64,000 nucleotides of DNA from positions 18,311 through 82,310 of IMG/VR virus record IMGVR_UViG_3300044695_007705. The stretch is one strand, 5' to 3'. The DNA is from a virus. Positions 26,468 through 36,100 of this stretch are shown in pieces. Both the position numbers and the translations under genes were made by a program. Position 1 is the stretch's first letter. Each line of letters begins with the position of its first letter. Under the pieces are notes generated by a model. The model was not told the DNA's origin, ran no database searches, and was given only the letters and a program-made list of their open reading frames with translations.

Positions 26468-29400
26468 TACTTAGAGCAAGAGAAGTTTTGTCCGTTATTC
26501 CATATTTTGACCGCCTCGTCTCGCCTTTTTTGTATCCCCCCAGGTCCCCTCTCGTAGTACTTATTCCATAAATCTGCCGCCTCTTGGGGTGTTCTAGCTG
26601 CATTCATGGCATCTACTATCCTCACCCCATTTATAGGGAACACATCTCTTCCCTCCCTTATCTCTTGCACTATGAACTCAAGTTGTTGTTGCTCTGTACA
26701 ACTTCTGCCACATTTAGCAGCTAAATTATCCGCTCTGCTTCCGCACCACTGGGCTAATCCGTATCCGGAAGTACCTAAAACTCTGGATGGAGTACTGCCA
26801 CATCCAACTCCGGGATTGGAGCCGTTGTGGACATTAGCGTTAAAATTGCTCTCCACAGAAAAATTACCCAAAGCTCCTGCATAAGCTATTGGGTTTGTAA
26901 TTCCTACGGACCTAAGAGCATTTATGCTATTCTGAATAGTGGATTTAGAAGAACTTGCATAGTTCCCCACATAAGTACAGTTTCCCTGGGGGAAAGAGCT
27001 ACTAACTGAGGAAGCTGCCTCTGTCGCCTCAGCCGTTTCTCTCGAACGTTGTAAAAACTCCCTCACCTCCTCAGCCTCTTTACAAATTTCTTCGCAAGAC
27101 GTTCTCCCATTGCCCAAGTTCCAGCACAAATCTCCCAACGAGCGAATATACCCATAGTAATCGCGGTATTTAAAATTTTCCGTAACTAAGTAGTCTTCAA
27201 AGGTGGGAGGAGCCGGAACGTTGTTTACTGCTACACCCCAATCACTCACCCCAGTCACCTTCACCCTAAGGTCTCCATCCCATCTGTATTCAGCACTTTT
27301 AACGAACCATTTTGAGAATCGTTGAGGGATCCAGACCCCGGGGTCGATATTGTTCGGCCGCCCCTTCTCAATCCACTCATCGTATTTGGTTACGAACGCG
27401 AGGATCGTCCTGCCGGGAACAATTCTTAACGAGCGTGGGATACCCTTAAATTCGGTCTCTATCGTGACGCCGACAGGAGTTGGGGAGTTCTGTACGCCTT
27501 GGCCGTATTTGGAACCGGATGATCTTGTGCCCCCCGTGGCACCTACAGAGACGTTTTCTAGGGAACCGTCTAGTAAATGAGCGAGAAGAAGTACTTTACC
27601 GTCCGGCCTCAGGACTTCGACTACATTCCCGAAACCCCCAAAGTTGGGTACTTTTCTAAGTATCTTGGCTCCACCTATTACCTCGATGACGGTATTTGAA
27701 GGTGCTCCGTAGTCTATTCCGTTGTGCGGAGAAGTCCTAAACGATTCAAAGTCCCCGTATTTGGATGTTACAGGCCATTCACTTGGTTTTTTACCCCCCA
27801 ATCTTATGTAAGGATCCACATCCGCGCTTGTTATGGGTATACCTCTGCCTGAGGTTGAAGAGTTTGGGAATAATTCTACGTGCAAGTGAGGACCGGTGGA
27901 GAAACCGGTGCTTCCTACTCTCCCGGCATATACTTTCTGGTTAGCGGAAGGTGGTAGTTCTGGCGCAGCAGGTGCCGCAGATCCCGGCGTCCTTGCCTTT
28001 TCTGCCGCTATAGACTGCATTACTGGGCCCATTAACTGCTTGTACAAAGCTTCTTTTTGGCTAGCTGTACCTCTTTCGAAGATATTTTTCACTTCGGGGG
28101 ACATCCTCCCCACCTCGAGAATAGTTCCACCTCTACGAGGTACTGCAAGGCCGTCCCTGTGGTTAAGGGGGAAAGCCCCGTAAGTCTGTGAAAGAACATC
28201 GTCAAGCTGCCAGATTTTTCTACCAGCGGTAGGGGGTATTACACCCGATCTACCAAAACATTTAGGTTCTACTTCTTGATAGCAATCGTTGTGTATTTCG
28301 ATCACTTGCTTGCCTTGTCTAACCGCTTCAGATGTTTTTGAATACTGGCTGCTTGGACTGCTTGTTGGCAAACTGCTAGATGGGGGGAAGTAAAACTCGA
28401 CAAAGTCAGACACTCCATACGCCTGGGAGTTTCTCTGCGCCCATTTTACTAATTCGACATTAAGTTCTCTTTCGTTAGGAGCGCCGGAACCCGCTGCATC
28501 GGCATGTCCTGCCATAAGGAATATTTTTGTAGGCTTGGATGTATCAGTAGCTCTCCAATTTTTGTCAGAAGCTTTAGGGGACTCAGGCACTACCTTTGCC
28601 CCAGTAGTAATAGGTCCGGGTGCCGTTTGAATCGTTTTAATCCCCGCTTCTTTCTTTTCTTCGTCTGTAAGATCAAATGCCGGGATGGCGAAATTCCACA
28701 CCAACGACGGTTCGAGGGTAACGGTAGTAGTACCGGCTGATGACTTGGGGATATAGAACCGAGTATGTAGCAATTTCTCAGGATTCGACTCCCCCAAGAC
28801 CTGGTTAATCGCAACTTTACTGCCCTTTTTCAAATCGCCTTGAATCGCCAGTAAATTACCCACCTCCTGATGAATAGGACGGATCGTACACTTCTTTGCC
28901 TTATCACACACTTTAAGGACATAGTTTGTCTGAATATTAATCCATAAGGAGCCGTTAACGTCCTTTGTATAAGTTCTGTTCTCAACAAGTCCGTCTAAAA
29001 ACGATATAGGAACGTTATCATTAACACCAATACCATATAAGTTCGTATTCTCTACCTTGGTGTTTTTAACGGCCGGACCGTTACCTCTCCACACATATCC
29101 GCTTGTCGACTGATTGACTTGAAACCTCTTTTTTAAGACGGTAAACTGCTCGGGGAACTGCTTAATACTCGTCTTGACACTAGCCATCTTCGCCTTTCTC
29201 TTGTCCGGAAAAGTGTCTTCTAAGACGTATTCTTCTCCGTCAATGGGGGTAGTGTCATAATCGACACCTAAGCCGCGCTTGAACTCAAGTTCAGCGTTAG
29301 AATTCAAAAAGTCACGTTCGACCGACCCACTTATTTGGTATCCTTCGTACAAGCCTTTGCCCAAGTAGAATATTGAGCAGCCTTGGTTAACATTTGCTCT

Positions 29401-30240
29401 GGTACAGATCGAAATCTTATTAGCATACTCTTTTAAAGGTAGTTTGCTATAATTTCCTCCCACACTCCCAATATACTTCTTAAGGACTTCTTCCCCTGTA
29501 ACCGCCTTCTCTCTAAACCCACTAGGCATTATGTATTTCTGACCATAATTCGCTTCAGGCGAGTTGCAAAACGAGACTCGATACCCATACTGCTTGGCAA
29601 TTTCCTTCAAATTCTCTTCCAGCGTCTCGTTCTCTTTCATTTGAAAGTTTGCCAGATTCTGGTTAAAAGCGATTGTCTGGGGATCAAGGCCGGAAATAGT
29701 CACTTTGGGGTAGGTTTTCCCATGACTGATATTGAACCGGTTCACCCTAAAATAACTCTCCAGGCTGAAGACGTTGCTGCCGACATTGTAATAGAAAATT
29801 ACAACTAAATGGGCGAATTGTGAAAAACTAGCTTTGCTGATGCCCGGATCTTCAAATTCCGAGCTTTGCTCATATGGACGGCAAGGTCTTTCGCGAGTCG
29901 ACACCTGGCCCTTTTCGCACTTCGGCAGCAAGATATGGTTCGCGGCTGCCAACTGCTCACCAGTGTACGCTGCAGCCGTATCAAAAAGTACCGCCCAAGA
30001 CGCCCCGGTCATGTACGGGTCGGACAACGTGACGTTTACTGTCGACCCGGACAAGGCGTTTACAAACTGAGTTGCTCCTTGGACCGAAGTCTCGGCATTC
30101 GCAGTCAACGCGTCAGGCGACCAGTTCATTGACAGGGTTACACCGGCAATCTGCCTCTCCGGGAACCATATAATTTCCTGATCGCCGGTAGAAAACGGCC
30201 TATACCCTACCAGGCACCTACAACGATAAAGGCTATGCAC
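26467..30240 (-). CDS. baseplate hub with amidase, M23-type peptidase and tail lysozyme
   Basis: 1257 residues from a GTG at 30240 just after the upstream stop; a TTG 8 codons earlier is possible. The N-terminal about 230 residues look like a tail hub (gp27/gp44-like) core. An amidase_3-type domain follows (about 575-745) with GHAD, NERELN, EIHND and LEVG zinc/catalytic residues. M23 motifs come next in unusual order: GSTGFSTGPHLHVE (about 775-790) first, then HNGIDYGAP (about 838-846), GNVVEV and LLAHL (about 888). The C-terminus (about 1098-1257) is a phage tail lysozyme domain with Glu in GNFSVES and SGYGLAQWCG. It should cut peptidoglycan during DNA injection. Confidence 0.85.
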   Translation of the reverse strand: MHSLYRCRCLVGYRPFSTGDQEIIWFPERQIAGVTLSMNWSPDALTANAETSVQGATQFVNALSGSTVNVTLSDPYMTGASWAVLFDTAAAYTGEQLAAANHILLPKCEKGQVSTRERPCRPYEQSSEFEDPGISKASFSQFAHLVVIFYYNVGSNVFSLESYFRVNRFNISHGKTYPKVTISGLDPQTIAFNQNLANFQMKENETLEENLKEIAKQYGYRVSFCNSPEANYGQKYIMPSGFREKAVTGEEVLKKYIGSVGGNYSKLPLKEYANKISICTRANVNQGCSIFYLGKGLYEGYQISGSVERDFLNSNAELEFKRGLGVDYDTTPIDGEEYVLEDTFPDKRKAKMASVKTSIKQFPEQFTVLKKRFQVNQSTSGYVWRGNGPAVKNTKVENTNLYGIGVNDNVPISFLDGLVENRTYTKDVNGSLWINIQTNYVLKVCDKAKKCTIRPIHQEVGNLLAIQGDLKKGSKVAINQVLGESNPEKLLHTRFYIPKSSAGTTTVTLEPSLVWNFAIPAFDLTDEEKKEAGIKTIQTAPGPITTGAKVVPESPKASDKNWRATDTSKPTKIFLMAGHADAAGSGAPNERELNVELVKWAQRNSQAYGVSDFVEFYFPPSSSLPTSSPSSQYSKTSEAVRQGKQVIEIHNDCYQEVEPKCFGRSGVIPPTAGRKIWQLDDVLSQTYGAFPLNHRDGLAVPRRGGTILEVGRMSPEVKNIFERGTASQKEALYKQLMGPVMQSIAAEKARTPGSAAPAAPELPPSANQKVYAGRVGSTGFSTGPHLHVELFPNSSTSGRGIPITSADVDPYIRLGGKKPSEWPVTSKYGDFESFRTSPHNGIDYGAPSNTVIEVIGGAKILRKVPNFGGFGNVVEVLRPDGKVLLLAHLLDGSLENVSVGATGGTRSSGSKYGQGVQNSPTPVGVTIETEFKGIPRSLRIVPGRTILAFVTKYDEWIEKGRPNNIDPGVWIPQRFSKWFVKSAEYRWDGDLRVKVTGVSDWGVAVNNVPAPPTFEDYLVTENFKYRDYYGYIRSLGDLCWNLGNGRTSCEEICKEAEEVREFLQRSRETAEATEAASSVSSSFPQGNCTYVGNYASSSKSTIQNSINALRSVGITNPIAYAGALGNFSVESNFNANVHNGSNPGVGCGSTPSRVLGTSGYGLAQWCGSRADNLAAKCGRSCTEQQQLEFIVQEIREGRDVFPINGVRIVDAMNAARTPQEAADLWNKYYERGPGGIQKRRDEAVKIWNNGQNFSCSK

Positions 30241-30241
30241 C

Positions 30242-30973
30242 TCATGCCACTTCGATAACCACAACTAACGCGCCGGATCCTTCACCGTCACCCTGGCCGG
30301 GCTCAGTGGTGTCGATTTCTAGACTCAAGATATCGCCGACGGCAAAGCCGTCACCGCCGTCCAGGATGTCGGTAATCTCGGTCACAGAACCGTCCACAAT
30401 CGTCCCTTCGAGCGAAGCGTCTTCGTACTGAACAGGATCGTTCTGTTCGCCTACTTCAAGATAAGCTCGGAACACAACACCGGTCGCATCGCCTCCGTCT
30501 AAACCGTCAACCGTGTAGTTCTCACCGCCATCGATTACGTCACCCAAGGCGACAAGCGGACCGACAGGAATAACGTTCTGCGTGATTTGAGAAAGCGTTG
30601 CGGAAAGGTTATACACTGCTACCATAAAGTGATAATCTCCCTCACCAGCGATTCCCACGTACCTTGTAATATTCACAAGCTGATCATTGAGCTGGTTCTC
30701 GTACGGATCCGTCACAACATCCGGATTCGCAACCAACGCGTCCACCACCAGTTCCAAGACCCCATACGCGAATTGCTTGGCCGAGAAGCCCATGCTAGGC
30801 CCGCAAGTGTTGTATTTTTCCAGCAGTTCCGAGCGAATTTCAGGGGTGTTCCCCGTCTCATCGTACTCGTTGACAAGTTTATTCTGTAAGACGGTGGCAA
30901 AAAAATCTCCGAGCGAAGCTTTGTACTCAAACTCGATGCCAACAAGTCTTTTCAGTCTAGCAATGGTTGCCAT
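30242..30973 (-). CDS. virion protein with GDGF/GD repeats
   Basis: 243 residues. The N-terminal half is helical with a conserved-looking FEYKASLGDFFATVLQNKL start. The C-terminal half is acidic and beta-rich, with repeated glycine-aspartate turns such as GGENYTVDGLDGGDATGV and GGDGFAVGDILSLE, a pattern seen in cyanophage tail proteins. The ATG lies 25 nt after a late element and the gene is followed by the hub gene with a one-nucleotide gap or overlap. A tail-tip or tail-tube-associated structural protein is likely. No enzyme motif is seen. Confidence 0.7.
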   Translation of the reverse strand: MATIARLKRLVGIEFEYKASLGDFFATVLQNKLVNEYDETGNTPEIRSELLEKYNTCGPSMGFSAKQFAYGVLELVVDALVANPDVVTDPYENQLNDQLVNITRYVGIAGEGDYHFMVAVYNLSATLSQITQNVIPVGPLVALGDVIDGGENYTVDGLDGGDATGVVFRAYLEVGEQNDPVQYEDASLEGTIVDGSVTEITDILDGGDGFAVGDILSLEIDTTEPGQGDGEGSGALVVVIEVA

Positions 30974-30998
30974 AATACTTAATCTATCTATTCCTTAA

Positions 30999-31007
30999 GC
31001 TTTCAAC
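30999..31007 (-). promoter_or_regulatory. GTTGAAAGC upstream element, copy 8
   Basis: Reads AGTTGAAAGC on the minus strand, overlapping the stop of the 31007-31330 gene. It ends 25 nt before the ATG at 30973. Confidence 0.75.
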
Positions 31008-31330
31008 TAAGAAACCCGCACCTTGAGGACGCTTCCCGTACGGTACATGCCTCCGACTGGGACGGGGGGAGTGGCGGCAGCAGCAGCGGTATCGTCAGCG
31101 AATTCCCTAAGGCCGGTAAAATCGATTTGGGCGAAAGGGATGACGTCCTGCTCGCCTACACGTCTTGCGACTCCATCCGCGCCGACATAAAAGATCTGAG
31201 CCTTCGGCTCGTTAAGAAACAGCTCGCCACGTTTGACATTAGCGGCATCATCGTCATACAACGACTGCACGTAGTTTTTAGTCTTGTTCGGGTCGGATGT
31301 AAACCGAACGCCCCATCTCGGTTTAGGCAT
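31007..31330 (-). CDS. small virion protein, fibre-type motif
   Basis: 107 residues. The motif KRGELFLNEPKAQIFYVG followed by DGVARRVG (about 33-58) is the 'GEL..N....IYV..DG' pattern of phage fibre and head-decoration proteins, and the C-terminus GGMYRTGSVLKVRVS resembles a typical fibre trimer end. An Ala-rich linker (about 80-90) separates them. The ATG lies 20 nt after a late element. It probably forms part of a fibre or a decoration on the capsid or tail. It shares the motif type with the 14079-14564 protein. Confidence 0.7.
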   Translation of the reverse strand: MPKPRWGVRFTSDPNKTKNYVQSLYDDDAANVKRGELFLNEPKAQIFYVGADGVARRVGEQDVIPFAQIDFTGLREFADDTAAAAATPPVPVGGMYRTGSVLKVRVS

Positions 31331-31350
31331 TGAAATAATCGTCTCATAGG

Positions 31351-31359
31351 GCTTTCAAC
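31351..31359 (-). promoter_or_regulatory. GTTGAAAGC upstream element, copy 9
   Basis: Reads CGTTGAAAGC followed by CCTATGAGA on the minus strand. It ends 20 nt before the ATG at 31330. Confidence 0.75.
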
Positions 31360-31392
31360 GTGCTAGACTTAGGGAGACTTCTCCCCTCCGCA

Positions 31393-31986
31393 ATGCACAC
31401 GATTATTTTTTTAGGGCCCGATCGGGTTGGAAAAACTTCTCTCCTTAACAAGACGGCGTCTAACTTAAAAAACGCGGGATACCTAGTTCATGCTCTTCAC
31501 TTTTCAGGAATCAGGCCGGAACATAACTCTCCTGTTGAACAGTTCAGGGAAAAGCTTACAGACATTCCTTTGCCGGCCTCAGACTATCTCCTAATCGATC
31601 GTTTCGTCTCCGACACATTGTTTTACGAGGAGCGCAGGGGGCAAATGCCAGCCATTAACCCGATCTGCTCGCAAGAGCCGGAGTCTATCTTGATCGACTT
31701 GAGCGAAAGAGTTGATGTCGTAATCTTGGGCCGGGGCTGGGATCAAACCATGATCGATCGGCACATCACCGAGCTTAGAGCCAATAATCCTCGTGCCTCT
31801 ACGTACTGGATAAACGCCCAGCTCGAGTTAAGAATGAACGAGCATAACGGGTATTATGGACACACCGAGGAGTTCTTCAAATCCCAAAGCCTTATACCTC
31901 GTTCTTGTGTATTCAGCCTCCCCAAGCCCGACATTGACAAAGACGTGTTCACCAACTGTCCCTCTATCCCCCTCAGGCAAAGGTGA
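31393..31986 (+). CDS. P-loop nucleotide (dNMP/dTMP-type) kinase
   Basis: 197 residues from the ATG at 31393; an upstream GTG (31360) abuts the divergent late element and is less likely. The Walker A loop is GPDRVGKTS at about 8-16 and a DRFVSDTLFYEER segment (about 70-82) is the Asp-Arg motif that contacts the substrate phosphates in thymidylate-kinase-like enzymes. It is probably a deoxynucleoside monophosphate kinase feeding DNA synthesis with the dUTPase and RNR. No late element lies on its strand, consistent with early or middle expression. A hairpin with a short T-run follows the stop. Confidence 0.75.
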   Translation: MHTIIFLGPDRVGKTSLLNKTASNLKNAGYLVHALHFSGIRPEHNSPVEQFREKLTDIPLPASDYLLIDRFVSDTLFYEERRGQMPAINPICSQEPESILIDLSERVDVVILGRGWDQTMIDRHITELRANNPRASTYWINAQLELRMNEHNGYYGHTEEFFKSQSLIPRSCVFSLPKPDIDKDVFTNCPSIPLRQR

Positions 31987-32006
31987 AAGCATTGTAGGTG
32001 CTTTTC
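31986..32006 (+). terminator. weak terminator candidate after the kinase gene
   Basis: AAAGCA (31986-31991) pairs with TGCTTT (31999-32004), loop of 7 nt, followed by T and a mixed pyrimidine tail. The stem is short. Confidence 0.35.
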
Positions 32007-32046
32007 TCTGAATGGTTCTCCGTTCAAAATATATCAGCTCCTGGGC

Positions 32047-32077
32047 GGGTACACAGTCTTTGTGTCCCGTCTTTTTT
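32047..32077 (+). terminator. terminator or attenuator 17 nt ahead of phoH
   Basis: GGG-T-ACACA (32047-32055) pairs with TGTGTCCC (32061-32068) with one bulged T and a 5-nt loop, then a tract of six T (32072-32077). It separates the kinase gene from phoH and leaves only 17 nt before the phoH ATG, so phoH must start from within or read through it. Confidence 0.7.
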
Positions 32078-32094
32078 ATTACCTGGAAAATTCA

Positions 32095-32844
32095 ATGGCT
32101 AAAGCGCGTACAAGGCGAGAGAAGGTCACCGAGTCTTCGGTACCGGGATACGATGAAATTGCCTACGGGATCCCCGCTGGGCGAGGAGACGGCCTTAGGA
32201 CTATTCACCCGGCGAACGAGAGCCAGCGCGAGGCATTGGAGTACCTAAGGAGCCGGACTCTTACTATTTTGACTGGGCCGCCTGGGACAGCCAAGACACT
32301 GCTTTCCGTCTTCATTGCTTGCGAAAAACTGCAAAAGCGGCAGATTGATAAGATATATTATGTTAAGCCGATTGTCGATACGCCGGGGGAGAAAGGAATT
32401 GGCTATTTGCCAGGTAACGAGATGGAGAAACTTGAACCGCACATCGCGTCTCTAAGGGACGCGTTAAGCGTGTTTATGGCGAAGGGGAAAGCAGACTATT
32501 TAATAGATAAAAAGATTATCGAATTTTTGCCTATCGAGCATTTAAGGGGACGGTCGCTGCACCGTTGCGTGGTTATTGCGGACGAGATGCAGAATGCCAC
32601 TGCTCATAGCGTGCTGACTATTCTCTCTCGACTTGGCGACCATAGTTCTATCGCGTTACTCGGTGACGTGATCCAGCGCGATTTAGCCAATAGATTTGGA
32701 AAGGACGGTCTGAGCGATGCGGTTCACAGACTGTCCAAACTCGAGGAGTTTGTCGGTTCAGTAGAATTTCAAATCGATGATATTGTCCGTTCGGAATTTG
32801 TAAAACAAGTTATTTTGTCGTACCGCGATTTGTACGAGAGCTAG
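32095..32844 (+). CDS. phoH: PhoH-like ATPase
   Basis: 249 residues from the ATG at 32095; an in-frame codon 11 residues earlier would place the start in the terminator. Walker A is GPPGTAKTLL (about 61-70), Walker B is VVIADEMQN (about 158-166), and an SRLGDHSSIALLGDVIQRDL segment follows, typical of PhoH. These ATPases are very common in cyanophages; their role, possibly RNA-related, is unsettled. It lacks the late element. The 3' end overlaps a convergent small membrane-protein gene by 35 nt. Confidence 0.88.
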   Translation: MAKARTRREKVTESSVPGYDEIAYGIPAGRGDGLRTIHPANESQREALEYLRSRTLTILTGPPGTAKTLLSVFIACEKLQKRQIDKIYYVKPIVDTPGEKGIGYLPGNEMEKLEPHIASLRDALSVFMAKGKADYLIDKKIIEFLPIEHLRGRSLHRCVVIADEMQNATAHSVLTILSRLGDHSSIALLGDVIQRDLANRFGKDGLSDAVHRLSKLEEFVGSVEFQIDDIVRSEFVKQVILSYRDLYES

Positions 32845-33034
32845 AGGGGGAGGATTGCTGTGTCGGAGAAGGGAAAAAAAGAGCTGCTGTAAACATCCAC
32901 CTGTCTACACAGGCATTGACTTGCCTGGGGCCCATAGACCAGTTAGGTATCTCGCAAAGCGCGATAAACGCTAGGCAGAACAACGCTTCGAATACAAAGA
33001 AGGCGACTCCCTCTGTTAATTTAATTTTGTCCAT
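32810..33034 (-). CDS. small membrane protein (possible holin/spanin helper)
   Basis: 74 residues. One hydrophobic segment (GVAFFVFEALFCLAFIALCEI, residues about 9-29) follows a short charged start MDKIKLTE. The C-terminal third is polar and Ser/Thr-rich. A small single-span protein with this polarity fits holin-like or pinholin-like lysis helpers, but no family was recognised. The start is supported by a late element 23 nt upstream with TATATAGGGG in between. Its gene overlaps phoH at the 3' end. Confidence 0.65.
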   Translation of the reverse strand: MDKIKLTEGVAFFVFEALFCLAFIALCEIPNWSMGPRQVNACVDRWMFTAALFFPSPTQQSSPSSSRTNRGTTK

Positions 33035-33057
33035 TAGCTATATTTCCCCTATATAAA

Positions 33058-33066
33058 GCCTTCAAC
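33058..33066 (-). promoter_or_regulatory. GTTGAAGGC upstream element, copy 10 (divergent pair)
   Basis: Reads CGTTGAAGGC then TTTATATAGGGG on the minus strand. It stands head to head with copy 11 with 5 nt between, and ends 23 nt before the ATG at 33034. Confidence 0.75.
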
Positions 33067-33071
33067 GAAGA

Positions 33072-33080
33072 GTTGAAAGC
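33072..33080 (+). promoter_or_regulatory. GTTGAAAGC upstream element, copy 11 (divergent pair)
   Basis: Reads AGTTGAAAGC then CTCTTATAGGG on the plus strand, nearly identical downstream to copy 6. It ends 23 nt before the ATG at 33104. Confidence 0.8.
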
Positions 33081-33103
33081 CTCTTATAGGGCGTATTGTC
33101 TAA

Positions 33104-36100
33104 ATGGCTACTAAAGTAACTAAAAGCTCACAACTTCCCTCGTTAAATCAAGACGAGGTAATAAGGGTTTTACGTAGGCGGGCAGGAAAAAGAGAAGGAG
33201 TCTCTAACTTTATTGGCCTTAAACGATCCTCGGCTCTGGCTGACGTCGAGAATCCTTCCGACGCTTTAAATAACGTCCTGGACAAAATAAGCCTTGTTTT
33301 AGATGCTGGCGAAAGAAATATCTACAAACGGCCTTACAATTCATCTGACTGGAGAGTTACCAGAGATTTCGTAGAAAAAGACATTAACAGGGAGTTTTTG
33401 TCGCAATTACAGGGTGCGAGTATCGGCGGAGGAATACTCGGTTCTACTGTTCTTACAACTCCCAGAATCCGTATCCAAGACCGGATATCTTTGCTTAATT
33501 CTTTTTATGGGGAGGGCAGCCTCCCCGGTCTTCATAGCGGCCCTAACGCCCAGTTTTACAGATCTCCCGGGTCTCAAGTAATCGGATTTGTAAAATTCAC
33601 TATTGACGTAGATAATAACATCGACTTGACTGAATTAAAAGCGCCGGATGGCTCTACAAATATAACAGAAAGTGATGTTTTAGACGGGGGAGAAAGAGTA
33701 GTTTTAGATATTGATAGCTATCAGACTCCAGGTGGAGTACTTTCATCGCTAAGTGGTACTAACATTACCCTTATACTGGACTCGCCAAATTCCTGGTCTG
33801 TAAACCAATCTTCGGGCAGAAAGCTAAACTCTATTAAGGGGATAGTAGGAGAGTTGGTATTTGGTCAGCTTAAGTTTAAAATCTCAAGGCAGTATTCTTT
33901 ACTAAATCCTCCCCTATGGTTTACTGAGTCCCCAGACGACTCTGGAACTAATATTCCAGGCAGCGGAGATGACAACGACCCTGAGACTTCTCGTAAAGTT
34001 CTTGTAACATCAAGCTCGGGAGATATTATACCTTATGTAGAAAAGGGGTACTGGTTTACTCGGGCCTATGTGGAGAATAGATGGACTAGCAGGGAAAGGA
34101 CTTTGGTTGGAGACAATAGTATAACTCAAGACTCTAATATGAGGTGGCAAACTACTCCTTCCCCTCTGAAAGGAGAGGAGTATAATTGGGGTATCAGATG
34201 GGAGGGATATTTGAGAATTACTCCTGGCATATACGCCCTACAAGTGCAGACTAACGTATCTATTAAAATAGATATGGATTTAGGGGGCTGGACAAATGTA
34301 TTTGACACGTCAACTGCTGCTCAAGAGTCCGAAGATACTTATATATCTGGTCAGTCTTTCGATACTGATTCTCTGGACTCAAAGTATAAATACTTTTTCG
34401 GTGATAATTTATCAACTGACTGGGTAGCTTACGTCCCGATTGTTATAAGAATGTTTAATGGAGGCCCGGACAAAGCGTTTCCAGGTCTTTCGCTTGTATC
34501 AGAGCCTAATCTGTTTATAAAAACTACTAAGATAAGCCAGAACAGAAACTGGTACAGAGAGACGTTTAATGTCACATTAAGTGGTACGGATGGTAACTGG
34601 GTTCTTACAGGTCCCAAAATCTCAGACTTGAAATCTATAAGAGAAGATTCTCTGTCCTCTATTAGCTACAGTTTAATATCCAAAGACGGTCAGTTTTTCC
34701 CATCACCTGTAAGCATTTCTCTTTCTGTTTCTGGGGGAAATTTAATAAGCAATACCACCGGTCTACAGGCTGGTAATTACGAATTACTTGTAAACCCGGT
34801 TAGGGGTCCGGGGTTTGACAGTAATTTACAGGCTCTGTGGAAAGGTAGGATAGCTTCTCCGTCTCCATCAAGTAAACTATACACCGATCTTACGGATTCT
34901 GGCTACACTCCCGACCAGCTTAGAGTGCCCTTTGATTTCAGGCCTCCCTGGTGGAAATTTTTTGACGGTAGTCCGTATAACCGTTCGGATTCCCCGGATA
35001 TTGAAAACACCCCGCTAGACGGGTTTATAAGAAATACTTTTAAATCGACTTTGAAGTCAGATGTAGACGGCCTTGGTTTATATGGAAACGGCCTAGAGCC
35101 TCCCACTTACTCCCAAAGACCTAACATCATTTTGGGCGAATCTCGCTATAGCTTAGACTCCCCCAAAGGCTCTAGCTACATGGGTATTAAATTGACCTCT
35201 AATAGCCTTGGAGAAGGGGGTCTGTTTTTAATAGACTCTTTGCCAATAAATAATTCTGTTTTTAACGACTCTTTACTTCTTGGGGCAAATGACCTTGGGG
35301 GTAGTCCTAATCATTTAACTATAGCGGGAGGTAAGCAAACCCCACAAAAAGCTATTTTTACTCTGCAAGATGATGACACGGACCCGGATACCTATAATAA
35401 ATACTTTTTATTTGACGGCACCCCAACTCAAGATGATGATCCTGAAGATTACGGGTTACCTGCATTTTCGAGCCCTGTCTGGGATTCTCCTATAACAATA
35501 CAGGCTGTTAGAGTGGCTGATGACATTGATTTTACAGATAACGTGCGGCCATTTGTTGATGTCTTTGTAATGGGAGTTGAGAAAATCCTTGTATCTGGGT
35601 ATAATGTCCTCGCTTTTACAACAACTTTAAGTTCTATACTTGATGAGGGGGAAGAAAGAAATCTTTTTGATGAAAAGTATATAGAATTTTATACCGAGTC
35701 TGATTTAGACTACTCTTATCAAAGAGTGGATAGCGGCTCTTCTCTATCATTTTCCGATGTACTTAAGCTGACCTATGATGAATCAGATGACATTATACCG
35801 CTAGAGAGTGAGATACCGAGACCTCCTTCTAGTAGAGTCACCCCTTGGGGGTTTGATTTAGCCGAGACGAGTTCGGGAATCTGTTATCCGCCTTACGCAA
35901 CTGTAAACGAACTACTTTCAGATACTGCTGTAAGTGACGAGGATCTTTACGACTCCCCGGTGGGTAACTACGACGTTATATGGGGTGATGCCACCAAGGA
36001 AGATTTAGGCAGCAATAATTTGACTATTACCGAGAAGTTAGAGTTTTCTGGAGACTCGTCTTGTATCGAGACTATTAGTACTCCTGTTACTTTAAGCGCT

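Noticed and set aside
31360-31392. GTG start 11 codons upstream of the kinase ATG
   Set aside because: The GTG lies directly against the divergent late element and adds residues (MLDLGRLLPSA) with no counterpart in P-loop kinases; the ATG begins right before the first beta-strand.
15000-32000. tRNA genes
   Set aside because: Several GGTTCGA-like strings were checked; none had a matching acceptor stem or anticodon arm, and all lie in coding sequence.
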